From Alcanivorax sediminis (GTDB lineage Bacteria; Pseudomonadota; Gammaproteobacteria; Pseudomonadales; Alcanivoracaceae): 64,000 nucleotides of DNA. The translations under genes and the position numbers were made by a program. The DNA is taken from NCBI RefSeq assembly GCF_009601165.1, contig NZ_WIRE01000001.1, positions 2,232,001 through 2,296,000 on the forward strand, in the 5' to 3' direction. Each line of letters begins with the position of its first letter. Position 1 is the stretch's first letter. This document shows, piece by piece, positions 53,172 through 62,278 of the stretch. The notes beneath the pieces are model-generated. The model did not search any database, had not been told where the DNA came from, and saw nothing but the letters and a program-made list of their open reading frames with translations.

Positions 53172-54191
53172 ATGTCTGACACAATTTCCCCGCTATTAAT
53201 GCTGGATCTGGAAGGGCTCACTGTGGCCGATTCCGAGAAGGAACTCTTGAGCCATCCCGGAGCGGGAGGTCTGATCCTTTTCGCCCGCAACTATGAAAGC
53301 CGTGAACAGCTGCGAGAGCTGATCAGGCAAATCCGGGCAGTGCGACCGGAATTGCTGATCGCGGTAGATCAGGAAGGTGGGCGAGTGCAGCGCTTCCGTG
53401 AAGAATTTGTCCGTCTGCCCCCCATGGCTGCGCTGGGCCGTCGTTATGACCAGGACCCGGCCGCTGGCGTGCGTGAGGCTCGCCTGCTGGGTGAGCTGAT
53501 GGCATCGGAGTTGACTGAGCTGGATATCGATATCAGCTTTGCGCCGGTACTGGATCTGGATTACGGAAACAGTACCGTCATCGGCGATCGCAGCTTTCAC
53601 GGTGATGCGGACGCCATGACTCTGCTGGCGGGCAGCTTCATTGACGGAATGCATGCTGCTGGCATGGCCGCTACCGGCAAGCATTTCCCGGGACATGGTC
53701 ATGTGGTGGCGGATTCCCATCTGGAACTTCCTGTGGACCCTCGGCCTCTGGCCGACATTGAGGCGGCAGACATGCGCCCCTTTGCTGCTTTGGCCCCGCG
53801 GCTCGATGGCATCATGCCAGCCCATGTGATCTATAGCGCGGTAGAAAACCAGACGGCAGGTTTTTCCCGCTATTGGCTTCAGACCCAGCTTCGGCAGAAG
53901 TTGGGTTTCCGTGGGGTTATCTTCTCTGATGACATGTCCATGGCCGGTGCCCAGTGTGCCGGGGGCTACCCTGAACGGGCGGAAGCAGCCCTCAAAGCAG
54001 GCTGCGACATGGTACTGGCCTGTAATAACCGCCAGGGCGCGGAGCAGATGCTCAGCTGGCTGGAAGGTCAGCGCTTCAGTGGCCAGGTACCTGCGGCAGG
54101 ACTCCGTGCCCGCCCGCGCTGTGCCATGGAAGCGGGGCGTCGCATTGAGGCAGAGACCCTGGCAAAAACCTTGATTGAGGATGACGCATGA
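53172..54191 (+). CDS. nagZ: Beta-N-acetylhexosaminidase (NagZ)
   Basis: NagZ (339 residues) is a GH3 cytoplasmic enzyme that removes GlcNAc from anhydro-muropeptides during peptidoglycan recycling. Features are HPGAGGLILFARNYESREQL (about 28-47), AVDQEGGRVQR (about 62) and the KHFPGHGHVVADSH signature (about 170) with the catalytic His/Asp dyad typical of NagZ. RGVIFSDDMSM (about 247) supplies the nucleophile Asp. The C-terminal region is longer than needed for the fold. Its stop overlaps the next start (ATGA). Confidence 0.95.
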   Translation: MSDTISPLLMLDLEGLTVADSEKELLSHPGAGGLILFARNYESREQLRELIRQIRAVRPELLIAVDQEGGRVQRFREEFVRLPPMAALGRRYDQDPAAGVREARLLGELMASELTELDIDISFAPVLDLDYGNSTVIGDRSFHGDADAMTLLAGSFIDGMHAAGMAATGKHFPGHGHVVADSHLELPVDPRPLADIEAADMRPFAALAPRLDGIMPAHVIYSAVENQTAGFSRYWLQTQLRQKLGFRGVIFSDDMSMAGAQCAGGYPERAEAALKAGCDMVLACNNRQGAEQMLSWLEGQRFSGQVPAAGLRARPRCAMEAGRRIEAETLAKTLIEDDA

Positions 54192-55331
54192 ATTGGGACT
54201 GGAGCCAGTTGCTGGTTTGGCCGACGCTGGAAACCCCTTCGGATATCTGGCTGACCCAGCTGTTTCTGCTGGTGCTGTGCACTGTGGCGGTGAATTTCAC
54301 CATGATGCGGGTGATCGATGTGCTCGACCGCCTGATCGTTAAGACCGACACGCTTTGGGATGACGCTCTTCTGGAGGCCGCGCGCATCCCTCTGCGGCTG
54401 GTGTTCTGGGTCGTTGGCCTGTCGATCTGTGTCGAACTGATGCAGGCAGTCAGCGATGAAGAAAATGTGTTGTTCGATCTGGTCCCCCAGGCGCGTCGCA
54501 TTGCGTTTATCGTGATCATTGCCATGTTCCTGAATCGGTTCATTTCCTACACGGAGAAGAACCTGATCGACCCGTCCCGCATGCGCAAGCCCATGGACCA
54601 CTCCACTGCAGCAGCCATTGCAAAACTGTTGCGGGTGTCGGTGATTATTACCGCCATGCTGATCATCCTGCAGACACTGGGGTACAGCATCTCCGGGGTG
54701 CTGGCCTTTGGCGGTATTGGTGGCATGGCGGTGGCCTTTGCGGCCAAGGACCTGCTCGCCAACTTCTTCGGTGGCATGATGATCTATCTGGACAAGCCGT
54801 TCCGGGTGGGTGACTGGGTGCGTTCTCCGGATCGCTCCATCGAAGGTACGGTGGAAAACATTGGCTGGCGCCTCACCCGTATCCGTACGTTTGATCAGCG
54901 TCCGCTGTATATCCCCAATGCCATGTTCACCTCTATCGTGCTGGAAAATCCGTCACGCATGTTCAACCGCCGCATCAATGAAAAGATTGGCATTCGCTAC
55001 GATGACTGGCAAAGAATGCCGGCTATCGTCGAGGCGGTGAAGGCTATGCTGAAGGCCCACGAAGAGCTGGAGACGGAAGAAAAAACACTGATCGTGAATT
55101 TCGACAGCTACGGCGCGTCGCACCTGGAATTTTTCATCTATACCTTTACCAAAACCACCGAGTGGGTGCGTTACCATGAGATCAAGCAGGATGTTCTCAT
55201 GAAGATCATGAAGATCGTGGACGAACATGGCGCCGAGTTTGCCTTCCCCACGCGCACACTGCATTTGGTCAGTAACAACAATGATAATCCTTCAACCGGG
55301 CTTGAGGATGACAACGTAGAGGAACAGCAAC

Positions 55332-55345
<14 letters not shown>
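54188..55345 (+). CDS. MscS family mechanosensitive channel
   Basis: This 385-residue protein has transmembrane helices in the first 200 residues (LFLLVLCTVAVNFTM, LRLVFWVVGLSICV, IAFIVIIAMFLNRF, VIITAMLIILQTLG). The MscS pore helix and vestibule follow: VLAFGGIGGMAVAFAAKDLLANFFGGMMIYLDKPFRVGDWV (about 176-216), then the beta domain with IPNAMF and an alpha/beta C-terminal domain. It differs from E. coli MscS in its extra N-terminal helices. It is translationally coupled to nagZ and overlaps hpt by 14 bp. Confidence 0.9.
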
Positions 55346-56646
<1,301 letters not shown>

Positions 56647-56700
56647 TGCTGACATGGCAGCCGCAGTGACTGCGGCTGCCTGCAGAAGGAGCCTGCTGCC

Positions 56701-57735
56701 TTGACCCTGTTGATCATTTTTGCTGCCATTTCCATCGGTTTTTCCTTCCTCTGTTCCGTACTGGAAGCGGCGCTGCTCTCCATCACCCCCAGCTTCATTG
56801 CCGGCCTGCGCGAATCTCGCCCGGGGTTGTACAAAGCCCTGCGAGCGTACAAGGACGACATCGATAAGCCGCTTTCAGCCATTCTCACCTTGAACACGGT
56901 TGCCCATACGGTAGGTGCCACCGGGGTCGGTGCCCAGGTAGCCGTGGTCTTTGGCGAAACCTGGCTCGCTGCTGCCTCCGGTGTCATGACACTGGCGATC
57001 CTGATCCTGTCCGAGATTATTCCCAAGACCATTGGCGCCAAGTACTGGCGTTCCCTGGCCCCCATGCTGCCGCCAATATTAAAGGTGATCATGGTGTCAC
57101 TGGCCCCCTTTGTGTGGCTGTCCAAACTGATCACCAGTCAGATTGGCGGCAACGATCATGACGTGGATGTGCGTGCGGAAATTGCAGCCCTGGCCGACAT
57201 GGGCAAGGATCAGCTGGCGCTGGAAGACGATGAGCACAAGGTTATCCAGAACATCCTGCGCCTGCATGATGTAAAAGTCGGGGCGATCATGACGCCTCGC
57301 ACCGTTTGCCGAACGGTGAGAGCGGAGATGACAGTGGCGGAGTTCCTGGAGCAGGAGAAGGGACAACCGTTTTCCCGCTTTCCGATCATGAACGAACGCG
57401 GTGAGTGCACTGGATATATCCACAAGTCGGACTTGCTGGATGTTCCTCCGCAGCAGACCATGAAGGCGCTGGCGCTGGAAGTGTCCATGATCAGCACTCG
57501 CATGAGCATCGAGGACCTGTTCCACGCCATGCTTAACCAGCGTCAGCACATGGCGGTGGTCTATGACGAGCATGGAACCTGGGTGGGCCTGATCACTCTG
57601 GAAGATATTTTGGAAACCATTCTGGGCCGCGAAATCATGGATGAAACCGACAACGTGGCCGATTTACGACTCTACGCACGTCAGCGCTGGAGTCGAAAAC
57701 TCAAGAAGCACGCGGGACCTGACCAGGACTCCTGA
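56701..57735 (+). CDS. CNNM/DUF21 and CBS-domain transporter-like protein
   Basis: The protein has 344 residues. DUF21 transmembrane domain (LLIIFAAISIGFSFLCSVLEAALLSI and further helices to about 145) is followed by a CBS pair (VGAIMTPRTVCRTVRAEMTVAEFLEQEKGQPFSRFPIMNE, then HMAVVYDEHGTWVGLITLEDILETILG, about 190-320). The C-terminal CorC_HlyC domain of longer relatives is absent. A role in magnesium or other metal homeostasis is likely. The start is TTG at 56701 with AAGGAG 9 bases upstream. Confidence 0.85.
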   Translation: MTLLIIFAAISIGFSFLCSVLEAALLSITPSFIAGLRESRPGLYKALRAYKDDIDKPLSAILTLNTVAHTVGATGVGAQVAVVFGETWLAAASGVMTLAILILSEIIPKTIGAKYWRSLAPMLPPILKVIMVSLAPFVWLSKLITSQIGGNDHDVDVRAEIAALADMGKDQLALEDDEHKVIQNILRLHDVKVGAIMTPRTVCRTVRAEMTVAEFLEQEKGQPFSRFPIMNERGECTGYIHKSDLLDVPPQQTMKALALEVSMISTRMSIEDLFHAMLNQRQHMAVVYDEHGTWVGLITLEDILETILGREIMDETDNVADLRLYARQRWSRKLKKHAGPDQDS

Positions 57736-57765
57736 GCGCTTTTCCTGACAACAAGGAGGCACATC

Positions 57766-58734
57766 ATGGCACAGATTTACAAGGACAATAGCGAGACGAT
57801 TGGTCATACGCCGCTGGTGAAAATCAACCGCATCAGCCAGGGCAACATCCTCGCCAAGCTGGAATCCCGCAACCCGGCGGGCAGCGTCAAGTGCCGCATT
57901 GGCTCATCCATGATCTGGGATGCGGAGCAGAGCGGCAAACTCAAGCCTGGCATGACCCTGGTGGAACCCACCAGCGGCAACACCGGGATCGCACTGGCCT
58001 ATGTGGCGGCGGCCCGTGGCTATGATCTTGTGCTGACCATGCCCGATTCCATGAGTCTGGAGCGACGCAAGATTCTCAAGGCGCTGGGAGCAAAACTGGT
58101 CCTGACCCCCGGTGCCAAAGGCATGCCTGGCGCCATTGCCCAGGCTGAAGCACTCGTAGCTGAAAACCCTGCCACACACCTGATGCTGCAGCAGTTCGAA
58201 AACCCGGCCAATCCGGCGATTCATGAAAAAACCACTGGCCCGGAAATCTGGGAGGCCACCGACGGCGAGATTGATGTGCTGGTAGCGGGTGTCGGCACTG
58301 GCGGGACCATCACCGGCGTGTCCCGCTACATCAAGAATACCAAGGGCAAGGCGATCACCACCGTGGCGGTGGAGCCGGATTCTTCCACCATGATCACCGC
58401 GGGCCTCAGCGGCGATGAGCCCACTCATGGTCCGCACAAGATTCAGGGTATTGGTGCTGGCTTTGTGCCAAAGAACCTTGATCTTGCCATGGTGGACCGT
58501 GCCGAGCAGGTCAGCAATGAAGACGCCATGGCCTGGGCCCACAAGCTGATGCAGGAAGAGGGCATCCTGGCGGGTATTTCCTGTGGAGCCGCCATGTGTG
58601 TGGCAGACCGCATCAGCCAACAGCCGGAATTCGCTGGCAAGACCATCGTGGTGGTGTTGCCGGATTCTGGCGAGCGTTACCTCAGTTCGCCGCTGTTTGC
58701 TGACATGTTCAGTGAGCAGGAGTTGAGCCAGTAA
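57766..58734 (+). CDS. cysK: Cysteine synthase A
   Basis: This 322-residue O-acetylserine sulfhydrylase makes cysteine from O-acetylserine and sulfide. Features are [12 protein letters not shown] (residues 12-23), the PLP lysine in [15 protein letters not shown] (about 44), [17 protein letters not shown] (about 66) with substrate-binding residues, and [15 protein letters not shown] (about 177) for the PLP phosphate. The C-terminal [12 protein letters not shown] fits CysK. AAGGAGG lies 8 bases before the ATG. It ends the gene series begun at 52681, although the 30-bp gap to the CNNM gene leaves co-transcription likely but unproven. Confidence 0.93.
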   Translation: MAQIYKDNSETIGHTPLVKINRISQGNILAKLESRNPAGSVKCRIGSSMIWDAEQSGKLKPGMTLVEPTSGNTGIALAYVAAARGYDLVLTMPDSMSLERRKILKALGAKLVLTPGAKGMPGAIAQAEALVAENPATHLMLQQFENPANPAIHEKTTGPEIWEATDGEIDVLVAGVGTGGTITGVSRYIKNTKGKAITTVAVEPDSSTMITAGLSGDEPTHGPHKIQGIGAGFVPKNLDLAMVDRAEQVSNEDAMAWAHKLMQEEGILAGISCGAAMCVADRISQQPEFAGKTIVVVLPDSGERYLSSPLFADMFSEQELSQ

Positions 58735-58741
58735 GAGAGAC

Positions 58742-58769
58742 GCTACACGCTTCACGCATCATGCAACAC
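58742..58769. repeat. Heptad array after cysK
   Basis: Units GCTACAC, GCTTCAC, GCATCAT and GCAACAC run in perfect 7-bp register, starting 8 bp after the cysK stop. Confidence 0.75.
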
Positions 58770-58773
58770 GCGG

Positions 58774-58812
58774 GGAGGGCCTTGCCGGTTGGTAAGGCCC
58801 TCCTTGCGTTGG
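58774..58812 (+). terminator. Terminator-like hairpin after cysK
   Basis: GGAGGGCCTT pairs perfectly with AAGGCCCTCC (58774-58783 and 58794-58803, 10-base loop) and is followed by TTGCGTTGGGTT. The T-run is weak, but position and stem length fit a terminator. Confidence 0.6.
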
Positions 58813-58825
58813 GTTGGCGTGGTTT

Positions 58826-58856
58826 TCTTGTAGGAGAGCCAACTTGTTGGCCGAAT
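58826..58856. repeat. REP-like palindrome, left end of mirror element
   Basis: GTAGGAGAGCCAACTTGTTGG has the palindrome GCCAAC-TT-GTTGGC at 58838-58851 followed by CGAATT. It is inverted relative to the unit at 58961-58991 and brackets the heptad arrays. Confidence 0.7.
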
Positions 58857-58860
58857 TCCA

Positions 58861-58952
58861 GAGTTTCGAGTGATGAGATGCGAGTGACGCAAACCAAAGC
58901 CTGCCGAAGCCAGAGAGCAGGTTTTCGCAACTTGAAACCCGCCTCTCGCTTC
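58861..58952. repeat. Mirror-image heptad arrays
   Basis: Left units GAGTTTC, GAGTGAT, GAGATGC, GAGTGAC and GCAAACC (58861-58895) and right units TCGCAAC, TTGAAAC, CCGCCTC and TCGCTTC (58925-58952) are inverted to each other. GCAAACC and GGTTTTCGC mark the two sides of the centre, as at 791-870. Confidence 0.78.
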
Positions 58953-58960
58953 TGAGGCCT

Positions 58961-58991
58961 GATTCGGCCAACAAGTTGGCTCTTCTGCAGC
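58961..58991. repeat. REP-like palindrome, right end of mirror element
   Basis: ATTCGGCCAACAAGTTGGCTC includes the palindrome GCCAAC-AA-GTTGGC (58967-58980) and ends TCTTCTGCAG. It is the inverted partner of 58826-58856 and nearly identical to 19047-19066. Confidence 0.7.
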
Positions 58992-59009
58992 GGGGTAGCG
59001 TGAGGTATT

Positions 59010-59040
59010 TGTGGGAGATTCAGCTTGCTGAACGAATACC
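59010..59040. repeat. REP-like palindrome (third unit)
   Basis: TGTGGGAGATTCAGCTTGCTG carries the palindrome TTCAGC-TT-GCTGAA (59019-59032) followed by CGAATAC. It has the same layout as the other units with a different palindrome. Confidence 0.6.
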
Positions 59041-59092
59041 GCCTCTAATCGTGGGCACTGTAATCCAGTGCACCTCTGCCCATCCCGCGCCC

Positions 59093-59121
59093 TTGAAACT
59101 TGCAACTTGTCACTTGCTCCT
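59093..59121. repeat. Heptad array before flavoprotein gene
   Basis: Units TTGAAAC, TTGCAAC, TTGTCAC and TTGCTCC (consensus TTGNNNC) run in perfect register about 40 bp upstream of the start at 59160. Confidence 0.8.
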
Positions 59122-59159
59122 GCCGCAGTGGTATCCTTGCACCCCTATCAGGAGGGGCC

Positions 59160-60350
59160 ATGGCAGCCAGCACAGAAACAGACATTGTTGTGATCGGCGC
59201 TGGTGCTGCCGGGTTGATGTGTGCCGCCACCGCAGCGTATCAGGGCCATCGGGTGTTGGTGCTGGATCATGCCAACAAGGCGGGCAAGAAGATCCTCATG
59301 TCCGGTGGAGGGCGTTGTAATTTCACCAACCTGAATACCACTCCGGAACACTTCGTTTCCGCCAACCCGCATTTCTGCAAATCTGCCCTAAAGCGCTACA
59401 GCCCCTGGCATTTCGTCGAGCTGGTAGAGCGCCATGGCATCGAGCATGTGGAGAAAGCACCCGGGCAGCTGTTCTGCGCGGAGTCCTCCAAGGAAATCCT
59501 CGGCGTCTTGCTTACCGAGTGCGAATGGGCAGGTGCTGAAATCGTCCTGAATACCGCGATCAAACGGGTCAGCAAAACCGACAACGGTTTCAGTCTGGCC
59601 ACCAGTGCGGGGACGATAACCTGCCAGAAACTGGTGGTGGCCTGCGGGGGGCTTTCCATCCCCACGATGGGCGCGACCGGCTTTGGCTATCAGCTGGCCG
59701 AACAGTTTGGCCTGACGGTGCTGCCCACCCGTGCCGGTCTGGTGCCGTTTACGCTACAGCCGGATGACAAGGCCTGGCTGGCTGAGCTTTCCGGTATCAG
59801 CACCGACGTGGTGGCCAGCACGGCCCATGCCCGTTTTGCCGAGCCCATGCTGATTACCCATCGTGGCCTCTCTGGCCCTGCCATGTTGCAGGTCTCCAGT
59901 TTCTGGACGCCGGGGCAGGGGGTGACCGTGGATTGGTTGCCCCAGGTGGTTGATCCGGTTGCCGAACTGGTGACTGAGCGCCAGCGGCATCCCAACCGCG
60001 GCCTGGAGCGTTGGTTGCGCCAGTATTTTTCCCAGCGGCTTGCGGCTGCCCTCACGGATCAGTTCGGCTGGCAGGGCAACCTCCAGCAATTCAGTAATGA
60101 GCGCCTTTCGGCAGTGGCCGCCACCCTGAAGGGCTGGTCTTTCAAGCCCTCCGGCACCGAAGGCTATCGGACTGCAGAGGTCACTCTGGGCGGCGTCGAT
60201 ACCGATGCGATTTCCTCGAAGAACTTTGAAGTGAAATCCGTGCCGGGGCTGCACTTCATTGGCGAGGTGCTGGATGTGACCGGACAGTTGGGCGGGTTCA
60301 ACTTCCAGTGGGCCTGGGCCAGCGGCTGGTGTACTGGCCAGGCCCTGTAA
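59160..60350 (+). CDS. HI0933/BaiN-type flavoprotein
   Basis: This FAD-dependent oxidoreductase of 396 residues has DIVVIGAGAAGLMCAATAAYQGHRVLVLDH (about 8-37; GxGxxG and the ribose-binding acidic end), GGGRCNFTN (about 57) and the C-terminal FIGEVLDVTGQLGGFNFQWAWASGW. These mark the HI0933/YhiN family, whose reaction is not established in most bacteria. The frame begins earlier, but ATG at 59160 has AGGAGGGG 2-5 bases upstream and gives the usual start. Located between repeat-rich DNA and a TetR gene. Confidence 0.88.
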   Translation: MAASTETDIVVIGAGAAGLMCAATAAYQGHRVLVLDHANKAGKKILMSGGGRCNFTNLNTTPEHFVSANPHFCKSALKRYSPWHFVELVERHGIEHVEKAPGQLFCAESSKEILGVLLTECEWAGAEIVLNTAIKRVSKTDNGFSLATSAGTITCQKLVVACGGLSIPTMGATGFGYQLAEQFGLTVLPTRAGLVPFTLQPDDKAWLAELSGISTDVVASTAHARFAEPMLITHRGLSGPAMLQVSSFWTPGQGVTVDWLPQVVDPVAELVTERQRHPNRGLERWLRQYFSQRLAAALTDQFGWQGNLQQFSNERLSAVAATLKGWSFKPSGTEGYRTAEVTLGGVDTDAISSKNFEVKSVPGLHFIGEVLDVTGQLGGFNFQWAWASGWCTGQAL

Positions 60351-60392
60351 ACCAATGTGTGCGACCCTGGGTGATTCCCTTTTTGTTTTGAA

Positions 60393-60441
60393 TTAGGATG
60401 CTTGACCTAATTGGTTTCACTCTATTAGGATGGGTGTCCTA
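60393..60441 (+). promoter_or_regulatory. Promoter with two TTAGGA-type inverted repeats
   Basis: TTAGG-N8-CCTAA (60393-60410) and TAGGA-N6-TCCTA (60426-60441) lie in tandem. TTGACC (60402-60407) and TAGGAT (60426-60431) form a -35/-10 pair with an 18-bp spacer, so the palindromes overlap both promoter elements. This fits autorepression by the TetR protein encoded at 60462. Confidence 0.65.
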
Positions 60442-60461
60442 TTCGGTTTTTCGAGCAAGTC

Positions 60462-61034
60462 ATGAGTGCACAAGCGACCCGGGAGAGGATTGTCGAAGCG
60501 GCGGACGAGTTGTTCTACCAGCAGGGGTTTGAGCACACCTCTTTCGCTGATATCGCCAGCCTGGTGGAGATTTCACGGGGTAATTTCTATTACCACTTCA
60601 AAACCAAGGATGAAATTCTCGCAGCGGTTATTGATCACCGGCTTTCGGTGACCAGGACCATGCTGGAAGCCTGGGAGCGTGAAGGCGACACGCCCATGGC
60701 GAGAGTGCGTTGTTTCATCCGTATTCTGATTGCCAACCAGGCAAAGATCTTTCTACACGGCTGCCCTGTGGGGTCTCTCAGTAATGAGCTGGCCAAACTC
60801 AACCACCCGGCCCGAACAGATGCGGTCCGTGTCTTTACCCTTTTTCGTCGTTGGCTTGGCGATCAGTTCAGGGCCGCAGGCCAGGCAGACCGTGCCGATG
60901 AACTTGCCATGCATGTGCTCGCTTTTAGTCAGGGAGTCGCCACGATGGCCGTGGCATATCAGGATGAGGCCTTTGTTGAAAGAGAGGTCCAGAACCTGTG
61001 CCAGTGGCTGATGGAGCGTTTTGATACCCATTGA
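60462..61034 (+). CDS. TetR family transcriptional regulator
   Basis: This 190-residue protein has the TetR helix-turn-helix at RERIVEAADELFYQQGFEHTSFADIASLVEISRGNFYYHFKTKDEILAAVIDHRL (7-61). Its C-terminal domain includes HGCPVGSLSNEL with a conserved Cys (about 105), a motif of the AcrR-like C-terminal group. It is the first of three genes (TetR, YciI-like, tag) with short gaps. Two palindromes in its promoter are probable operators. Confidence 0.88.
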   Translation: MSAQATRERIVEAADELFYQQGFEHTSFADIASLVEISRGNFYYHFKTKDEILAAVIDHRLSVTRTMLEAWEREGDTPMARVRCFIRILIANQAKIFLHGCPVGSLSNELAKLNHPARTDAVRVFTLFRRWLGDQFRAAGQADRADELAMHVLAFSQGVATMAVAYQDEAFVEREVQNLCQWLMERFDTH

Positions 61035-61058
61035 TATTGATCTCAGGAGGAGACAACG

Positions 61059-61349
61059 ATGTTTATTGTGCAATTGCGATTTTCTGAACACCGGGACAAG
61101 GCCAAGGAGTATATGGATGCCCACAATGCCTGGCTTCGACAAGGCTTTGATGATGGCGTTTTTTTATTGGCCGGCAGCCTGGATTCCGGCATGGGAGGCG
61201 GGATTCTCGCTCATGGGGCAAGCCGGCAAGCACTGGAGCAACGAGTGCAGACGGATCCGTTTGTGGTGGAGGGTGTGGTGACTGCCGAGGTGGTTGAGCT
61301 GGCTCCCGCCAAGGCTGATCCTCGCCTGGAATTCCTGTTGGCGGGTTAA
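61059..61349 (+). CDS. YciI-like protein
   Basis: This 96-residue protein has a dimeric ferredoxin-like fold of the YciI family: MFIVQLRFSEHRDKAKEYMDAHNAWLRQGFDDG, LLAGSLDSGMGGGILAHG and DPFVVEGVVTAEVVELAPAK. The conserved His of the family is in DAHNAWL. Function is poorly defined in this family; some members are small catabolic enzymes. CAGGAGGAG lies 7 bases before the ATG. It lies between the TetR regulator and tag. Confidence 0.85.
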   Translation: MFIVQLRFSEHRDKAKEYMDAHNAWLRQGFDDGVFLLAGSLDSGMGGGILAHGASRQALEQRVQTDPFVVEGVVTAEVVELAPAKADPRLEFLLAG

Positions 61350-61362
61350 GCCGGAGAAAGTG

Positions 61363-61986
61363 ATGCAGAAGACCGTTCCCGGTGACGATGGGCGACCACG
61401 CTGTGGCTGGTGCGCTGCGGCGCCTGAGTTTTTTCACTATCACGACAGTGAATGGGGTTTTCCTGTTGATGATGATGTGCGCCTGTTCGAGAAAATTTGC
61501 CTTGAGGGGTTCCAGTCCGGACTAAGCTGGCGGACCATCCTCGCCAAACGTGAAAACTTTCGACGTGCTTTCGCGCAGTTTGATTTCTATCAAGTCGCCG
61601 CCTTCAAGGATGACAAGGTGGAGGCACTACTGCAGGATGCCAGCATCATTCGCCACCGAGGCAAAATAGAGGCCACCATCAACAACGCCCGGCGGGCAGT
61701 CGAAATGGTGGAGCAGGAAGGGAGTCTGGCGGCATTTTTTTGGCGCTTTGAGGCTGACCCGCAGGGGACGTCTGATCCTCAGACGGTGACGACTTCGCCC
61801 GAATCTGTGGCGCTATCCAGAGCATTGAAAAAACGCGGCTGGAAATTCGTAGGGCCAACCACCTGTTTTGCTTTCATGCAGGCCATGGGACTGGTCAACG
61901 ATCACCTGAGGGATTGCGTTATCCATGAAGAGGTAGCCCTTGCCCGGCTGCATTTTGTGCCGCCGGGCAAGGGGCGGGGCGAATAG
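61363..61986 (+). CDS. tag: DNA-3-methyladenine glycosylase I
   Basis: Tag (207 residues) excises 3-methyladenine from DNA. RCGWCAAAPEFFHYHDSEWG (about 10-29) has the zinc Cys and His, followed by FEKICLEGFQSGLSWRTILAKRENFRRAF (about 42-70), a Tag/HhH signature, and KKRGWKFVGPTTCFAFMQAMGLVNDH (about 163-188). The C-terminal end has further zinc ligands. The ATG at 61363 follows GGAGAAAG. It forms an operon with TetR and YciI genes and ends 1 bp from the convergent hypothetical gene. Confidence 0.93.
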   Translation: MQKTVPGDDGRPRCGWCAAAPEFFHYHDSEWGFPVDDDVRLFEKICLEGFQSGLSWRTILAKRENFRRAFAQFDFYQVAAFKDDKVEALLQDASIIRHRGKIEATINNARRAVEMVEQEGSLAAFFWRFEADPQGTSDPQTVTTSPESVALSRALKKRGWKFVGPTTCFAFMQAMGLVNDHLRDCVIHEEVALARLHFVPPGKGRGE

Positions 61987-61987
61987 C

Positions 61988-62278
61988 CTAGACAGGAAAG
62001 GCCATGAAGCGCTTGCCGATCAGGAACAGGGCCTGAATTTCGGTGGGCTCAATCAGGCTGTGAACAGCATCGCTGGCCAGCTGTATATACGGGTAGCGAT
62101 GGCCCCAGGCGCTAGGGCTCACATAGTGGATGCGTTGCTCGCCACCGTGCTGATTGAATGCCAGAAAGCCATCCTGCTCGTCATTGTAGAGGACGTAGCC
62201 CTGAAAGACGGCACTGGAGGGCAGCCCCAGTTCCTCCACAAAGTCGGAGAACCAGTTCGGGTTGGTTTCTACGTTCAT
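61988..62278 (-). CDS. Hypothetical protein
   Basis: This 96-residue protein begins MNVETNPNWFSDFVEELGL and includes YVLYNDEQDGFLAFNQHGGEQRIHYVSPSAWG and a hydrophobic end (ALFLIGKRFMAFPV). I recognise no family. The frame is open to a TTG at 62326, but the ATG at 62278 (GGGAG shortly before) is a better start. The LexA box at 62423-62438 lies 145 bp upstream, so the gene might be SOS-linked from the other side. Confidence 0.55.
   Translation of the reverse strand: MNVETNPNWFSDFVEELGLPSSAVFQGYVLYNDEQDGFLAFNQHGGEQRIHYVSPSAWGHRYPYIQLASDAVHSLIEPTEIQALFLIGKRFMAFPV

Larger units (their letters stand above)
58735..59159. other. Repeat-packed intergenic region
   Basis: These 425 bp contain no gene but four heptad arrays, three REP-like palindromes and a terminator-like hairpin, detailed separately. 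The end near 59120-59150 should hold the promoter of the flavoprotein gene; none can be named. Confidence 0.7.

Noticed and set aside
58742..59121. CRISPR array
   Set aside because: Units are 7 bp, directly adjacent and degenerate, without spacers or cas genes.
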